Source of the DNA: Macquaria australasica
Taxonomy: Eukaryota; Chordata; Actinopteri; Centrarchiformes; Percichthyidae
Assembly: GCA_005408345.1 (NCBI GenBank)
Contig: SEMN01000148.1
Coordinates: 372,001-436,000 of the forward strand
DNA: 64,000 nucleotides
Reading direction: 5' to 3'
Made by a program: the position numbers and the translations under genes. Below the pieces are notes generated by a model, which was not told the origin of the DNA, ran no database searches, and saw nothing but the letters and a program-made list of their open reading frames with translations. The number at the start of each line of letters is the position of its first letter. Position 1 is the first letter of the stretch. Below, one piece after another: positions 12,101 to 26,600 of this stretch.

Positions 12101-15100
12101 CTTGGTGTCAATCAAATCAGGCAACACTGTTTATGAGTCCAGTTCATGCACATGGAACATCACAGAAAATATTTGAATTAGAAGAGTTATGTGGGAGATT
12201 ACTATTATTCTCATTCAAATATAGATACTATTGTTGTCTATATATAAGAAATGATAAAAGTATCTGTGACTCAGAATAGTAGTAGTCATACAGCCTGACA
12301 TTGTATATAATTGTATGTGATCGACAATATTTGTGGTTTATACACATAACCATAGCATTTCTGAAAAAAAAACAAAAACAAAACAGAGCAACCTTGCTAT
12401 TGCACTGACAAAACCTGGTGTCCTTTAATGCACCGTGGCTTGATTTGAATGCTCCTCATAACCCAAACATTGACTGCAGTGCCCTGAGCAGGTACAAACT
12501 TTCTTTCGATAATCAGGAATCGAGAAGTTAAGCTGCCTTCCTGTTTAATCAACCAATCTTCCTTTTTATATAAACACTCTTCTCACACTCTTATTCTTAA
12601 CCACACGCGCTGTCATTGTCACAGTCGTTCTCTCTCTCATAGGCTATCATACTTACACACACAGTTGTACTTTTTCACACACAACACACTAATTTTCTTT
12701 CTCACATACACCACATTTAATTTATCACACATGCACTCATTCTCTCACATGAAGTATCCCACTCTTTGACATCACTTTATTCTCTTTCACATACACTGTC
12801 ATTCTCTTTCACATACTCATGGTCACATACATACTTCATGATAGTAATTCTCACGTACTTCTTTCATGTGTCATTTCTCACTTACAGAAATGAGCTATTT
12901 TCAATCTCACTCACACACATACCTCTCTGTTTTAAAGAAAATCATTGTTTCTCATTCTCTCTCCTACTGGTGGCCAACAAAGTATCAAACATCTACCAAG
13001 CAGAATTACAAACGTATCTTGTTTCTACATGAAAGAAATGAATGGCATGTTGTTTCGTAGTTGCCTCATGCGGTTGGTCTTCCCAGGGTTCTCACATTTT
13101 AAATTCAAATTTGCTTTATTGATACGACCATAATTAAGTATAGTTTTGCAAAAGCAAATGCAAATTACTACACTATACAACTACATTACTATACCGCAAA
13201 GTATACTATATAACTAATGTAAGAGAAAATAAACGATCCATTAAACATTAAACAGTAAGATATTACATTAGTGATATACTTAACATTATGGAATCATTCT
13301 CAAAAATAACTGTCATGACATTCAGAAGTTATGCACGTTGTTGTCCACTTGGTCATTGCTAACTTTGACAAACTGAAAGCTGGAAAGTCATGTCATACAG
13401 TGTAAACTAGCTTAATATCTGACTGACAATCCCTAAATAATACTTTTGACAGTTTAACATTTTAGCTGTTTAAGGTAATGCTAGTTTGACAAACTAATAT
13501 AACAATGGTATACTTCACACCCTTGAATCCTAAATGTCCCATATAGGAGCTTTTATGTTGATAGTTAACTGGGATATTCCAGTTTATCTTTATCATCTTC
13601 CGGTCATTGGTCACTCATGCTTGACTTCTACCTTGCTAGCAGCTAATTACTTGTCTGACTAATGCAGTAAGACTGTTTTCCGAGAGAAACACTTTTTAAA
13701 CAGAGAAAAAGACACAGTCCACTCTAGTTTGATGTCTAGTTTCTTGCTCTAGTTAAATGGCAGTGAATGACATTAAACAGTATGGACGGGTGCAAGCATC
13801 TCCTGTGTTTTGTACGAAGCTAGTGGTAACCGACGGGAAAGGTGAGGCAAATTAAAAAATAATGAGTTGTCCTCGTACCAGACAAACTACTGTTATCTTG
13901 AACCTTATCACATTGTAACATAGCATCATTTCAGTCCAGTTTCAGTTCATCAGCGAGATCCATCAGCCTCTAGATGAAACAAATCACATTTACCTTACGT
14001 CCTGCACAATAATCTGAGGGGAAACACTGGGTCCCATATCATCTTAAAAACCACAGTTTTTCATATACCTTCAAATTGCCTTATTTACAGTACTCTTTTT
14101 CTACACTGGCTTACTTAACAATTTCCATTTCCTCATATGGTGGTTAGTGGTGAAGAGTGTTGTTTCTTTCAAATCATCTTTGACCAAACATAAAAAGTAT
14201 ACTTGCATGCAATGAGCTAACACGGCAGCCAAGAGAGTACGTAAAACAAACAGCATTCAAAAGTTTGAATTTTTGTTTAACCAGCTCACGTAGCTAACAA
14301 TGATTAGTTTCAACTTATCAGATGTGCTGGTTACAGTTATTAGGACAACATTGTTAATAATGTAAGTATTATTTAATGCTCAAATGGTAATGTGATTGAG
14401 AGAGTATGATTGTGAATACAGGAGGATGTAGTAGGGTGTGTAGTGTGTGTGTAGTGTTGTATGTGTGATTATGATGATGTGTGTGTGAGAGTAAGTATGA
14501 TTTTTACCTAAATGTTCCCTTATCTTCTAGAGACAAATTAGATTATTACAATTTAAATCATCACAAGGGAGAACCATTGGCTAGATAACAGCAAAGCTTT
14601 TGTTGCAGCGACAACTTTGCTCTATGTGCATTGCAACATTAATCAAAGACCCCCCATGTATGCTGCATTATTAAGATATTCCTTAGCTGGAGTTTACCAT
14701 AAATTCTTTATTGTTTTCACTTATTTCTTGAGATCCACTCTGCAGATTAGTTATGGTACGCACCAATGCACTCTGTGGCTTGGCAATTAACAGCAGGTGC
14801 TTGTGCAATACTTCTGGAATAAGGTGTATACATATACCTGTATTCATGGATTCCCAATTTAAATGTATCACTAGTACTGCCAATGCAATATCTTATAGTT
14901 TTTAAAAGTTGCTGACTGAATTATTTGTCTATCTGTTTATTTTTTATTTGCTGGGTCAGTGGTGTGCGTGTTTGTGTGTGCGTGTCTGCGTGATATGAAT
15001 CTGTGGCTTAAGAAAGGTTCAGGGTTTGACAGGAAAAACCAGCTCCCACACAGTGTGTATCCAGCAAGCCAGAATGGAGGGCCTCGTCACTCCGGAAATA

Positions 15101-17637
15101 ATCTTATTGAGTTCCTCACACAGCTAGACATAGATGCTGTTGAGCCAGTTTCTGTGCTTCTTACTCATTTCTGTCATCACAAGCAAGCAGATGGAGCTTG
15201 ACCTTGGTTTAATTTAGGTTCATTGTCATTGTATGCTGTTCTGGAACCTAGGTACCATGTATAAGCACCTGTGCTCTCTTTTGAATAAGTTCTAAGACCC
15301 TTGTTAGATTTCTGAGAGGATGACTGTACTTTAGAAGCTATGCATTCATTTGGCGTCACTGATTAAGTCAGCTATTATTACACCTACAAGTTTCATGTGT
15401 AGACATTTGTTCCTTTCCATTTGCCAGCACATTAAATTATCCCAATTTGGTGTATTACTCAAAATACCTTTCCCCCAGCAAGTCTCGACTGTTTGATATC
15501 CTGATCTTACTGTTCATACAGGACTGACTCAGCAAATGCACACCAACACCAACGCAAACCTTCAATTCAATCCGTGCAAGTTTATGTGTGTGGTTTAGTA
15601 CATTTTTAACTCTGTTCATAATGTATCAGCCATTTCTTTTTAGAAACATTAAAGGTCTGAGGTCGCCATTTGAACAGGTGTGGAAATGTGTCTTCTTCAC
15701 TAGCTGTGTGGGTGTATTTGACCTCCATAAGCATCAGACTGACATAATATAAGTGTGACTAATTCCTTTGATCGCCAGTGCCCTTTGATGACAAAGGTCT
15801 TTATTTGACGTAATTCTTTATTAATTATAAAATACACCATATTGACATCATTATTCACAATTCAGCATTCATTTAATAGCAACAACAACACTGTGATAAA
15901 ATCTTTAATGCAGGGTTCTTATTTTAGCACTTGAACCCAGACAGCCCAACATCTAGTTTATTCTTGAGACAACCTAGCCATAGTGCTGCTAGGCAGCTGT
16001 CAGTGTCTGCTACAGTAATGGAAAATCCTTCATGACAAATCTGGGCCACTCCTGTCTCCAGGACAGCATTGCCAAGGGATAGCTAACGTCGGTCACCTGA
16101 GATTTCCTCCAACCCCAACCTGTGCAACCTGAGCCCAGGCCCAGGGATTGTGTCATGGACAGCGTCTCCCAGTATGCCCCACTCAGTGGGGCCACCACTA
16201 CAATGGAACAATACCATAGAAGAGGTTGTCAAACTAAGAGGAGCTGTCACAGCAAGAGGAGATCTGACACAGATTCCTTTTTCATGTATGAGGGATCATT
16301 GCAGACATGTTCAGCACCGACAAATTGTAACAAGGCCTTTCTTGTAGCGATTTCAGATGTAGCTCGTAGCACATTCCTTTGATTTTTACTGAAACTTCCT
16401 CGGTTACAGCTAATGCTACATCAATTTTAAAAGCATGAGGCAGTCTGGTGTCATTATAATGGATACTTTCCAGATTTTTGCAGTTGTCAGTAGTATGCTT
16501 GAGGAAAACCTTTAAATGTGTTGGTGTTGAATGATGGCTCACTGTGGTTCCTGAGGGATCTGACACCTGGGTCAGCAGGGGTGTTTGCCTGTGGCCACTG
16601 TATTGTTCTAGTGACCCTGATGGGGCCGGGGTGTAAGGGGATAAGGGATTGGTTTGCTCTCCCTCTGAGTGGACACAGGGCTATCCATAGCCTGGGTTCT
16701 GTACAGACTGCTGAGAGGATGCAATCTGATCCACATTTGCTGGACATTAGGATCCTATAGGTGCATAAAGACAGTTTAGTTAGTGGCCTTCTGCATTCTG
16801 TATGGTGACCATTCAGGATAAGTTAAGATGGAGATCTGAGAGGGATCATTTTTAATCACAGAAGGAAAGACCTTACACAAGGGTACTGTTTATCATGTGA
16901 ACTGTTTGTATAGCAAGCTGTATCATCAGTCTGCAAGAATCTCATCCTCATTATCTTCAAAATGTGGAATTTTGACCACCTTTTATTCTTCTCTTCATCC
17001 ATCATCTTCTTCTTCTTTTGAAAAAGGTTCATGAGCCCTAATCATTTCATAGTTGCATATACTATAACATCAACATTTTGCACATAACAGTATTGTATTG
17101 TGTTTGTTGTACAACTACAGTATTATACAGCACAATGAAGATTGCTGTGCTTCTGTTTGTCTCCCAGGTAACGGCCAATGCTCTCCCGGTAAGGAGAACT
17201 CGAGAATGTTGGCGGATATGTCAACACCTAATGGACAGACAGTTCCTCAGGGTCCTAATTCCCCCAGTGGTGAGTGCTCAATTAATAGATACACATTTCT
17301 GCAATCTGCCAAGAACAACTACAGTCTGCACACACACAGTTTCTCCTTTAAACAAATATACAGTTCGAACTCACTAAATCAATACAAAATCAATTCTGAT
17401 CATTGGATTTTTCTTAGTTTTAGTGACACTCCACCCTTTCACAATAAAAGCCTTCTGGGGAAGAAATGATTACTGTATTTGCTCTGAACTGCTGGAAGGC
17501 CTTCAATGTTAAATAGATAGAGGATGTGCTAAGTTTGGATTAGTTGGACCTTCAAATGAACATGGCAAAAGTGAGCAGATCAGAAAACAGGTGCTCCTGA
17601 TGGGTAGGCCAATGCCTTGCATGGTAGCTTGCCACAA

Positions 17638-17673
<36 letters not shown>

Positions 17674-20600
17674 AGTGAATGAGGGGCAAAGCACAAAACA
17701 TCACTTTAAAAATGCAGTCCAAATACCATACACGAAGAACAAAGAGAAACTAGAAATAAAGTCCTGTCTCAAATAAATAATTTACAACAAAAAGATGAAA
17801 CATAATAAACAAGCTTTTGTACACAAATGCCATATTGCAACTTGTTGTGCCATGTCTCACTTGTTGCACTATATTGCACTATAAGTGCTGCTTGGTTCCT
17901 TTCAGTCCATTAACCTCAGATTAGCTCTAGCAATGTCACTGTGAAGCAGCAAAGTAAGAAAAGGGGAAACTAAGTGAGACGAGGCGGCAGAGTGAGAAAA
18001 AGGGAAGCTTGTTTCCCACAAGTTTAGAGATACAAGGAGGCAGGCTTGGTGATGGTTTTCACAGGGGGATACTCATCACCGATAAGAGTTGTTGTCATTC
18101 TGGAAGTTGCCTAACATGATTTGCTATTTGAGGTTTTGTTACAAAAGAAGGGCTGCATCACATCATCTGTTGAAAATAAGCACAAAGCGTGTGTCAAATT
18201 TCAGTGCCAAACTCTTGCAAGCTTAAACACAAACTGTACAGCAGTTGTCTTGGTATTGTGCACTCTGTCTAGTGATAAAAGGTAGAAGAGTAGAATTGCA
18301 CCCTCTGGGCTAGGTGACCATTTAGGTTATAGAAGTGACAGAATGTCTTCTTCTTAATGATGCATTGCTTTCAATCAACCTCTCAAACAATTGCCATCTT
18401 TCCCCCCGATTTTCTATGGATTATGGGAAACTCTGTATCCAGAAGAGGGGAGGAAATATACCAATTCTGCATCTCGATGATTTTCATCGCTTTTTTCATA
18501 GCAACCGTTTCAAGTGTATGCTCATCTGACCACTCTATGCATTCCCCTCTGCGAAACACTGGAGAGACAGATGTAAAGATGCAAGCAGCTGAACAGCAAG
18601 GACGTTCAGGTCTGCTCCGTGTTGCCAGGATACAGCTGTCGAAGACAAGGCTCGATCGCAATGTGGGTATTGGGATAAGTGTTTCTTCTGTACAAACTGT
18701 GGCAGTGGAAACATACAGTATCAGTTTAAATAATGCAGTTGCTTTGTGGAGATTTCTCTCTAAATAAAGGAAATGTTACCTGCATTTCTAAATATCTTTT
18801 TACTAGCCTCTGAGAGTTAAGTGGATGCAGTTCCAAAGCCTGAGGGGACAGTTGATGGATCAGATGGGAGGCTTTAGTAAAACAATCACATATGCTCACA
18901 TTGTGATTATTGCCCCAGTAAATCCCAAAACAGGATCATCAGGATCATTAAGTTTTTCTTGGAAAGTGTCCAGACGTTTTTTTCTACTCCGTATAAAGCC
19001 CCTGTCACATCCATTTAACCCATTAACAAAACCAGTCAATTTGATTTGTTGAATTTTTGGGTAAGACTATCTACTATCTTACTATATGCCCCAGAAACAC
19101 AAGTTTATCCCAGAGGGCTGTATGAAAAAGCATAATTCAAACAACAAAAGCAGCGTAATTCCTGTGTGAGGCATGCAATTTTGCTGTGTATGACAGATGT
19201 ACAAAGACTAAACAAGCCAAGCACAAGAAACTGTAAATATGACATACTACATTCTGCTTGATCACAGTATGCCTTTTGTAAGATGGTGAATTTGATTGTG
19301 TGTATATATATATATATATAGCATTTGTGTGTAAATGGCTGGGAATCGGGTAGATTCCTAGACAAAGGAACTCTTTCCTCTCCCTCAGAAGACAAAATTA
19401 TGCTGCTTTGTCGCACTGTTAGAGCCATGAGTTAGACAAAAGATTCAAGTCCTGCTCAAGCATACGTGTCAATTACCTTTCCCTGCAATGTTTCAGCTTT
19501 GTTGCCTGAAACAGTCTTGAGAATTTGGTTGGATATTTTGAAACTGATTTTCTGGTTGACTGAACCGCATACACTATGTACAATACAAGTGATTATTGGG
19601 ACAAGAGTGCAGGTTGAATAGAACTAGGTTTAGCTGTTTCTGTTGCTATCTTCTAGAGTGTTATTTTTGTGTACAACTATTACTAATTGCTGGTGACTGA
19701 TAACTAGAGACTGCAGGTGGTGAATAGTTTCCCACCACAACCACCTACACACCCACACCCACACATACACACAATTATACAATCTTTTGCCCTTGTCATC
19801 CAGCCGGTCTCCCATTGCTTGTCAGGTGTTCTAAGCTACAGGGCCTCTGACACTCCCTTTCTCCCCAGGGACAGCCAGGAACCAGACCAGCCTGTTTCTT
19901 TTTCACTCACTCTCTCTCGTCAATGTGTCAGTCCATCCTAATGCTGTCTAAGAGCTGAGTTGCTGAGTTATTAGGATGTCCCCTTCACATGCCCATTTAA
20001 CGAGACCAACACAGTTTATCTCAGGCCTTTACCATTTAACTCCATTATATAGAGGCTGCTCAGCCTCCAACCCTAACCTCAACCCCAACCTACTTCAACT
20101 CCATCCATTGCAAATCAACAGACCATTTTAGTTTAATCTGTTCATGCTAGACTAAGTCATGCATCCCAGGTCCAACCTAGACCACATAGTTGCGGTAAAG
20201 TTCATAGTTGCTGTAGAGAGACTTTTTATGGTAGAAGTACTTTTATGGCACTCCCATAAAACCTGCATTGTCTGAATTTGACATTCTAAACTGTGCTTCT
20301 CAGGATTGCTGTTGTTTCTGTTTTACAGAAGTGACAATTAAGCAAGAGGAAGAAACAGCGGAGGAGGCTGACAACAGAAGCCCAGCACTTGAAGAAACAG
20401 GCCAAACAGGGGAGGAAGGAGTAGCATTGGAGGAATCCATGACTGGCAGCCCAAGCAATGTACAGGATGGATTATCTGGACCAAATGCGGCAGCTGATGC
20501 AGGCAGTCGACACCCAAATGGTACCAATCAGTTTATTTCCATATGTCATTAAAGGCATGTAATGCTTCAAAGAAGCTGTCTGGTGTAATTGTCGCAATGT

Positions 20601-23600
20601 TTTCACGAACATCTTTGGGCATTAACAATCCACACAGAATTTTTCTTTTTACAATCATTAAAATCAGGGTGGTGTGTATGTTTCCCCATCTTTAGAGTGA
20701 GTCAGAAATCATTTGTTTTCCTCGACAGTGGGTGTGGAGTGCTTTCTATTTTTTTTTTTTTTTGTTGGAAGACAATAGCTTTGACTTGGAATTATTATCA
20801 GGGAAAAAATATCCTTGGAATCCCCCGCAACCTGTTCCAGCTGACGCCATGACTGCTCTGGTTGTCACAGCATTAGGATCATATTTCTCTTTTCCAACTG
20901 GCTGCAGATCAAAATACTTGTGTGTGTGTACTGAACTGCATCATTCCACATTATATAGAGTCCACCATACACTAAAAGAGATATACATGCACACATTCCT
21001 ATTAATTACTCTGGAAAATATTGCATTTACTGTGGAAAACATTCCCAAATAAAACAGTATAGGCACTTTTTACAGTGAGAATTATATGTACTTAGTTCTT
21101 AAGTACCACTAATGTCTTAACATAGACATCGGCAGTATACCCCCTTCACCTGATGTGCATGTCTTTGGAATGAAGCAAACATGGGGAGAAGATGCAAGTT
21201 CAGTTATATCTAGTTTTAGTTTGATTCAATTCAGTTTAGTTAGAGTAATATCAGTTTAATTTAATTTCAAACAGTCTAACAGAAGTGAATTTAGATTTTA
21301 TTTTTAATTCAGTTCAGCACAGGACAGTTCACTTTAGTTTACTTTAGTCCAATTCATTTCTGAATGCTGGCATGTGCAACTACTGTACCTATTTCCACGC
21401 TGTTATAGATAGAGAAAGTGATTCATTATTGTAATGAGAGATTGAACTGAACAGCTGTTTTGTTTCTTGATTGTCAGAAGTAGTTTAAGGAGTCATGTGA
21501 GGACAATTTCATAGACCTGATATTTCATTTCTAAAATATAAAGCAACTAACAGTGCTTAATGGGTCCTGCACATGGGTAGACAGCTGTCAGTTGCAAAAA
21601 GGTAAATGAGTTCACTTAGAGACAAAAAAAAATGTTTGCACTTTCTAAAAACATCTTCCACAATGAGTGTGGTATTGACTTCCTGTGCCTGCCTCTATCA
21701 GGTGACAGGCCGTTCCAGTGCAACCAGTGTGGCGTCTCGTTCACCCAGAAGGGAAACCTGCTGCGACACATCAAGCTGCACACAGGCGAAAAACCCTTCA
21801 AATGCCCCTTCTGCAGCTACGCCTGCCGGCGGCGCGATGCCCTCTCCGGTCATTTGCGCACTCATGCTGGTAAGACTCCTCCTCACCCTCCTCTGTTTCC
21901 TTTTTACTCATCCACTTCTGTTACCCAGAAGAGACTTCATTTCTTTCATCAGAAGTGATTCAGAGATCTGGAAAAAAAATCAACCCATAATGCTTTTAAT
22001 GCTGGGATTGACTATATTTGTTTTAAGAGGTTTAATATTTGAGACAGACCCCTGCTAAAATATTTCTTTCCTAATATTTCAACACTCTCTCCCACTGCTA
22101 TGTGTACGTACTTCATCACCCCAGTCTGCCTCTGACAAAATGTAGGAACCTTGAAAAATACTTTGTTCCTTTGGAAATCTATGATCTCAGGACTGAAATG
22201 TACCTTCGGAAAGCTGAATCATTTTTCTATGCACGTACATCAGGAAGAATGTAAGAGGCCCCTGTCTGGCTCAACAAAATGCCAGTCTTTGTGATAAGTG
22301 TCATTTTTCAAAAAAAATATCTGCAGGCTTTGTAAGAACCTCTTAAATGTTCTCCTGAGATACTTTTTTCTTCTGAAGCTTTGTGTGACTGAGTTTCTAA
22401 TTTAAGAACTAGCAGAACTACGGTAGCCACAGCAGCCATACATGCTGGTTGGTGACTCTCTGTCTCGTATTGCTGTTGGATAGATGCAGTGGTGGGGTTT
22501 TTTTATGTCCGTGTTATAGACAGGACTGTGAGCGCTTTGTGGTTAGGTACCAAGGACATGCTGTTCCCTAGCTGCTTGACTCGTTAAGGAGGAAACTATC
22601 TGTCTGTTGAGAAACACATGGGGACTGCTGGCTGTCTCTCTCAACTGTAACCCAGTTTCCTACCAGAGAGGATGTGCTCTCACCTCTTTTGCGTCTTTGA
22701 AATCGGACAATGCTGTCATTTCCGCCTGTGATGCCCTCATGGGGGTTACTCATTCAAGGTTCTCTTTTAAGATAGAGGTAATGTGAGTGTTTGGGTGTGC
22801 ATCCATGTGTTTGTGTACAGTGTGTGTTTGCCTGTAATCCCCGTCTCAGTTGTTACTCAGATGTTTCTTTTATGCATTTCTTACTTTCTTATCTATTTCT
22901 CCACTCCATCTGCCATGACCATTTTCCTACTTTCACTTCCTTTATTGTTCAGCTGAATTTGTTTGTCACATCCCCCAATGCATTTTTTCCTGTAAGATTA
23001 TGAGTAGTAAGTTACACCTGCCTTCCTCTCGTCATTCAGTGGGAAACGTGAAGAATTGGATGATGCCAAGTTGTGCCGTCATGGCGTTCTTTTACATACA
23101 GGGACTCATGCTCTCAGTTTCTGGGGGCTGCAAACCTGGCAGCTCTGGCTTGGTGCCCTGCCAGGAAGAACAGGTGTAGCCAAAAGAGGGCAATACAGCA
23201 TTGAAATAGAGGTCAGGGGAGTGAAAATGTAAGACAGGAGTGAGAAATACTAAAGAGTGGTAGAACAAAATTGTGTTGGATTTGGCTGCTGTCCTAAGGC
23301 CAGGTTAAATGCTGGAAGATGACATTATTCGCTGAGACAGAGTTGATTGGTGGAAGGATAATGCAGGGAAGGCAATGCCTGATAGGCAACAGATTTCACA
23401 TTTTGTGAGACAGACAGAAGTTCCCGTTTATTAGCCAAATGCAATCAGTCAAGTGAGTCTGAGTGCACAGTGTGGACCATTTGCATGAATAAGAATAGCG
23501 GCTGAAAGGTGGATTTTTCAGGTCCATCCAACATCTGCACAAGGTCGTGTGTGGGTGGTTATATAAATATGAAAAAGTAATAAAGTCTATGTTGTGTATG

Positions 23601-26600
23601 TGTGTGTGAGAGAGAGTGTAGATGTGAGCCACTAAGAATAAGGGAGTGATACTTGATTGAATACTGCCTACTCCACTGTTTTAGTTTCACGGCTTGAAAG
23701 CAGCAAAGAAAATTATTTCCATGATGACGTTTCATTTAGAAGTTACTCTTTCACTACCCAGAATGGATATTACTGCAATGACCCTGCAGATACACCTACA
23801 CTTTAATAATACCGAAACCTTTTGTCATTAGCCACCACTTTCTTTATGTGTTCATACTCAGGGAAAAAAAATGATAAATGAACCCTTGTTTCAAGTTCTG
23901 CTGATAGTGTCATTCATAGACCACAAGAGTACTGAATGACAGGTACAACAGAAAAAAATATTATCATTCCACATGATTCACTAAAGAAAAAGTGCCTACT
24001 GATGCAACATTGACAATGACTGGCCATGTCATTCTGTAACAAGTGGGTTTTACTTCACCCATACAAATCATCAAGAAGTAGTTTGCAGGGAAGAAAATGT
24101 AACATTTACAGCTAAAGAAATGTTCCGTTCAGAGTAACTTGTCTTCTTGTATTAAGTGCTTAAAAAAAAAAAAAAAGAGAATCTCAACATCCTTTTCTGT
24201 GGGAGAAAGAGTACTTATGTTCACGTGTGAACTATCACCTACCTCTAAATGTGTGTGTCTGCATGTGTGTGTGTATGTGTGTTACAGCCTCCATGCCTCA
24301 GACTGAAACGTGTTTGGTTTCTCTGTTCTCACAGTGACAAGAGCACTGGATAAAGCCGCACATCTTCTTCTAGTAATAGTTGTCACCATTATACCTGTGA
24401 CTGTCTTACTACATTGCATTGCTAATCATGGTGTCTGGGTCACATTGATATGCTTATGTGGCCTCCGGTTCACTCACTGAGTCCCTTTATGAGTCATTAC
24501 ATTAGTTTTGAGAATACTCTACCACAGGAGACAGACCTGTTTCTTCAGCAGTGTCTACCTGCGTAGGATTTTCACTTTAATACAGTATGTTGCAATGGCA
24601 TTTTTACACATTTTTAAGTCAACATTTATCTCAATATGGAAACAGCTTGTGTAGTTCCATTGTACAAAGGTGGGGACCTTAACAACCATTGACTTATATC
24701 TAGACTGTCCTGTATTTCAAAAAATCCTCGAATCACTGATAAACTCATAACTATGTGCTTTTCTGGTGGATAATACTGTCTTCAAACAATAGCAGTCACA
24801 CTTGAGTGAAATTTGCTCAAAGTGTAATGAAATATTTTATAAGACCAGTCACTTGAGAATTATACATATATACATATACATACATTTTTGGGGGATTTGT
24901 CTTTTGATAACAGACATGATTTATCAATATGTACACCTTTTAATGCATTTATTATTTCACTAATCCCTTGATGGATTGATCCATTGATTAAGTGATAAAG
25001 CAAGTTGGATGGATGGAAGGATAGATGGGCTGATGGCTTGACCGAGATAGATGTAAAGGATATGTGTTCATCTTTCCACTTGTCTAAGTAGGAAGGAATT
25101 GAATAAAATAGAAATGGCACAATGATTCACACTCCACCTCCATAGCAGTTTAACATTGGAGTCAGTTTCCTACCGCCACCATGGGATGCATGATCAACTC
25201 CACTATTCACTCATGCGCCACAGCAGTGGGAGTTAGCTGTATGTTTCAGAGACCAAAGCGTTTTGAAATGCAGACTTCATGGTGCAACTATCTGTGTCGC
25301 CCACAACTTGTCTTTCTGTCTGGCAACAGTTGTGTGGAATCCTCACACTAGTAGTGGAACATCCATGATCTCAGAGGCTGGTTTGTGTCTACTACTGACT
25401 GTTCACAGTGTTTACTACTACGCACTGCCTGAACACTGCAGCAGGTTGCATGCATTATCTCACTGGATGCTACCCACTCTCTTTGTCTGTGCAGCAGTGA
25501 ATGAAATTAATATGCTCTCTGTCCAATGTCCTCACTTTTAGTTGGCAAACCACACAAGTGCAACTACTGTGGACGGAGCTACAAACAGCGTACTTCTCTA
25601 GAGGAACATAAGGAGCGCTGCCATAGTTACATGCAGGGTATCGGCTTGGATCCGACCACCAACACTGGCCCTTACGCAGGTAAATAGTTTTACTGTGTAA
25701 TGGAAACAGTAATACAGTACAATGAAATGTAGCCGAAAAGTTAGATTTCACAGGAGAAAATCAGTATTAACATATATAGTGTGAAGTTTTTTATGAATAA
25801 TTAATTCATTGGAATTAATACAGTTGGTCCACTATGTAAGGAATGTCTTTAAAAGAGGAGTGAAAATTTAAAAAAAAAAAAGTCTGATATGAAGCACACA
25901 TTACTACATAAATACTGTACAGAAGGTTTTCTGGCTATTTATTTTTTATTCACTCAATGTAATTTTTTTTTCAAATTTTATTTATCTGTTCTTAAATTTG
26001 TACAACTTTTGTAATTTATGTATAATTACTTAAGTGCTTAAATAGTTCAATCATTCATTCTTTAAAGTTAAATTGCGTAACACAAACAACAACTCCTGTG
26101 AGATTATGAGGTTTATGGGCTAAAGGTAAACTGAGATTATGGTTAGATTGTGTGATATAAAGAAAATGGTCTTAAAACCATAATTAAAACCATGATTTCC
26201 TTTTTGTTTTCACATCCCTAGAAAAGTGATCTGTTTGATTTAGCAATGCTATTTTTCAGTGTGCAGGAGTACCTCTATTCAACACCCGAACATATTCTTG
26301 CCTTTTCTAACCCCCCTTCCCTTCTCAACCTTTCAAGGTGAGGTTCCTAAAGAGCAGAGGCCCATGGCAGAGGCCAATACCATGCCTACATTTGATCGGC
26401 CGCCCGTTATTGAAAGGCTGCATAACAATGTGGGCAAGAGGAAGAGCACCACGCCTCAGAAATTTGTGGGTAGGTATTTCAAACATAGCCAGGCAGTCAA
26501 CGGCTTTCTCTACTTATTCAGTGTGGAGTCCATGAGGAACAGCTTGATGCACAGTATTATTTAATTTGATTACATTTCAACTCCTTCAATTGCTTTCTAT

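Larger units (their letters stand above)
9161..17167 (+). other. ikzf2: ikzf2 intron 2, about 8 kb
   Basis: It carries a decayed antisense LINE (10311-11290), a LINE 3'-tail fragment (13096-13170) and a strong hairpin (11721-11760). The stretch 15990-16760 has several overlapping frames of 60-95 codons and slightly higher GC but no recognisable protein or splice pattern. Nothing else in the intron looks coding. Confidence 0.7.

Noticed and set aside
15990..16760. Cluster of overlapping 60-95-codon frames on both strands in ikzf2 intron 2
   Set aside because: No frame resembles a known protein, several start at non-ATG codons, and no splice pairs link them. The higher GC alone explains longer open frames.
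21022..21078. C-I-Y-C-G-K zinc-finger-like reading inside ikzf2 intron 4, considered as a relic of ZF1
   Set aside because: Only the C-x2-C-G-K part fits. The spacing to His is wrong, the frame stops after 18 codons, there is no acceptor before it, and it shares nothing with VLMVHKRSH. Most likely chance.
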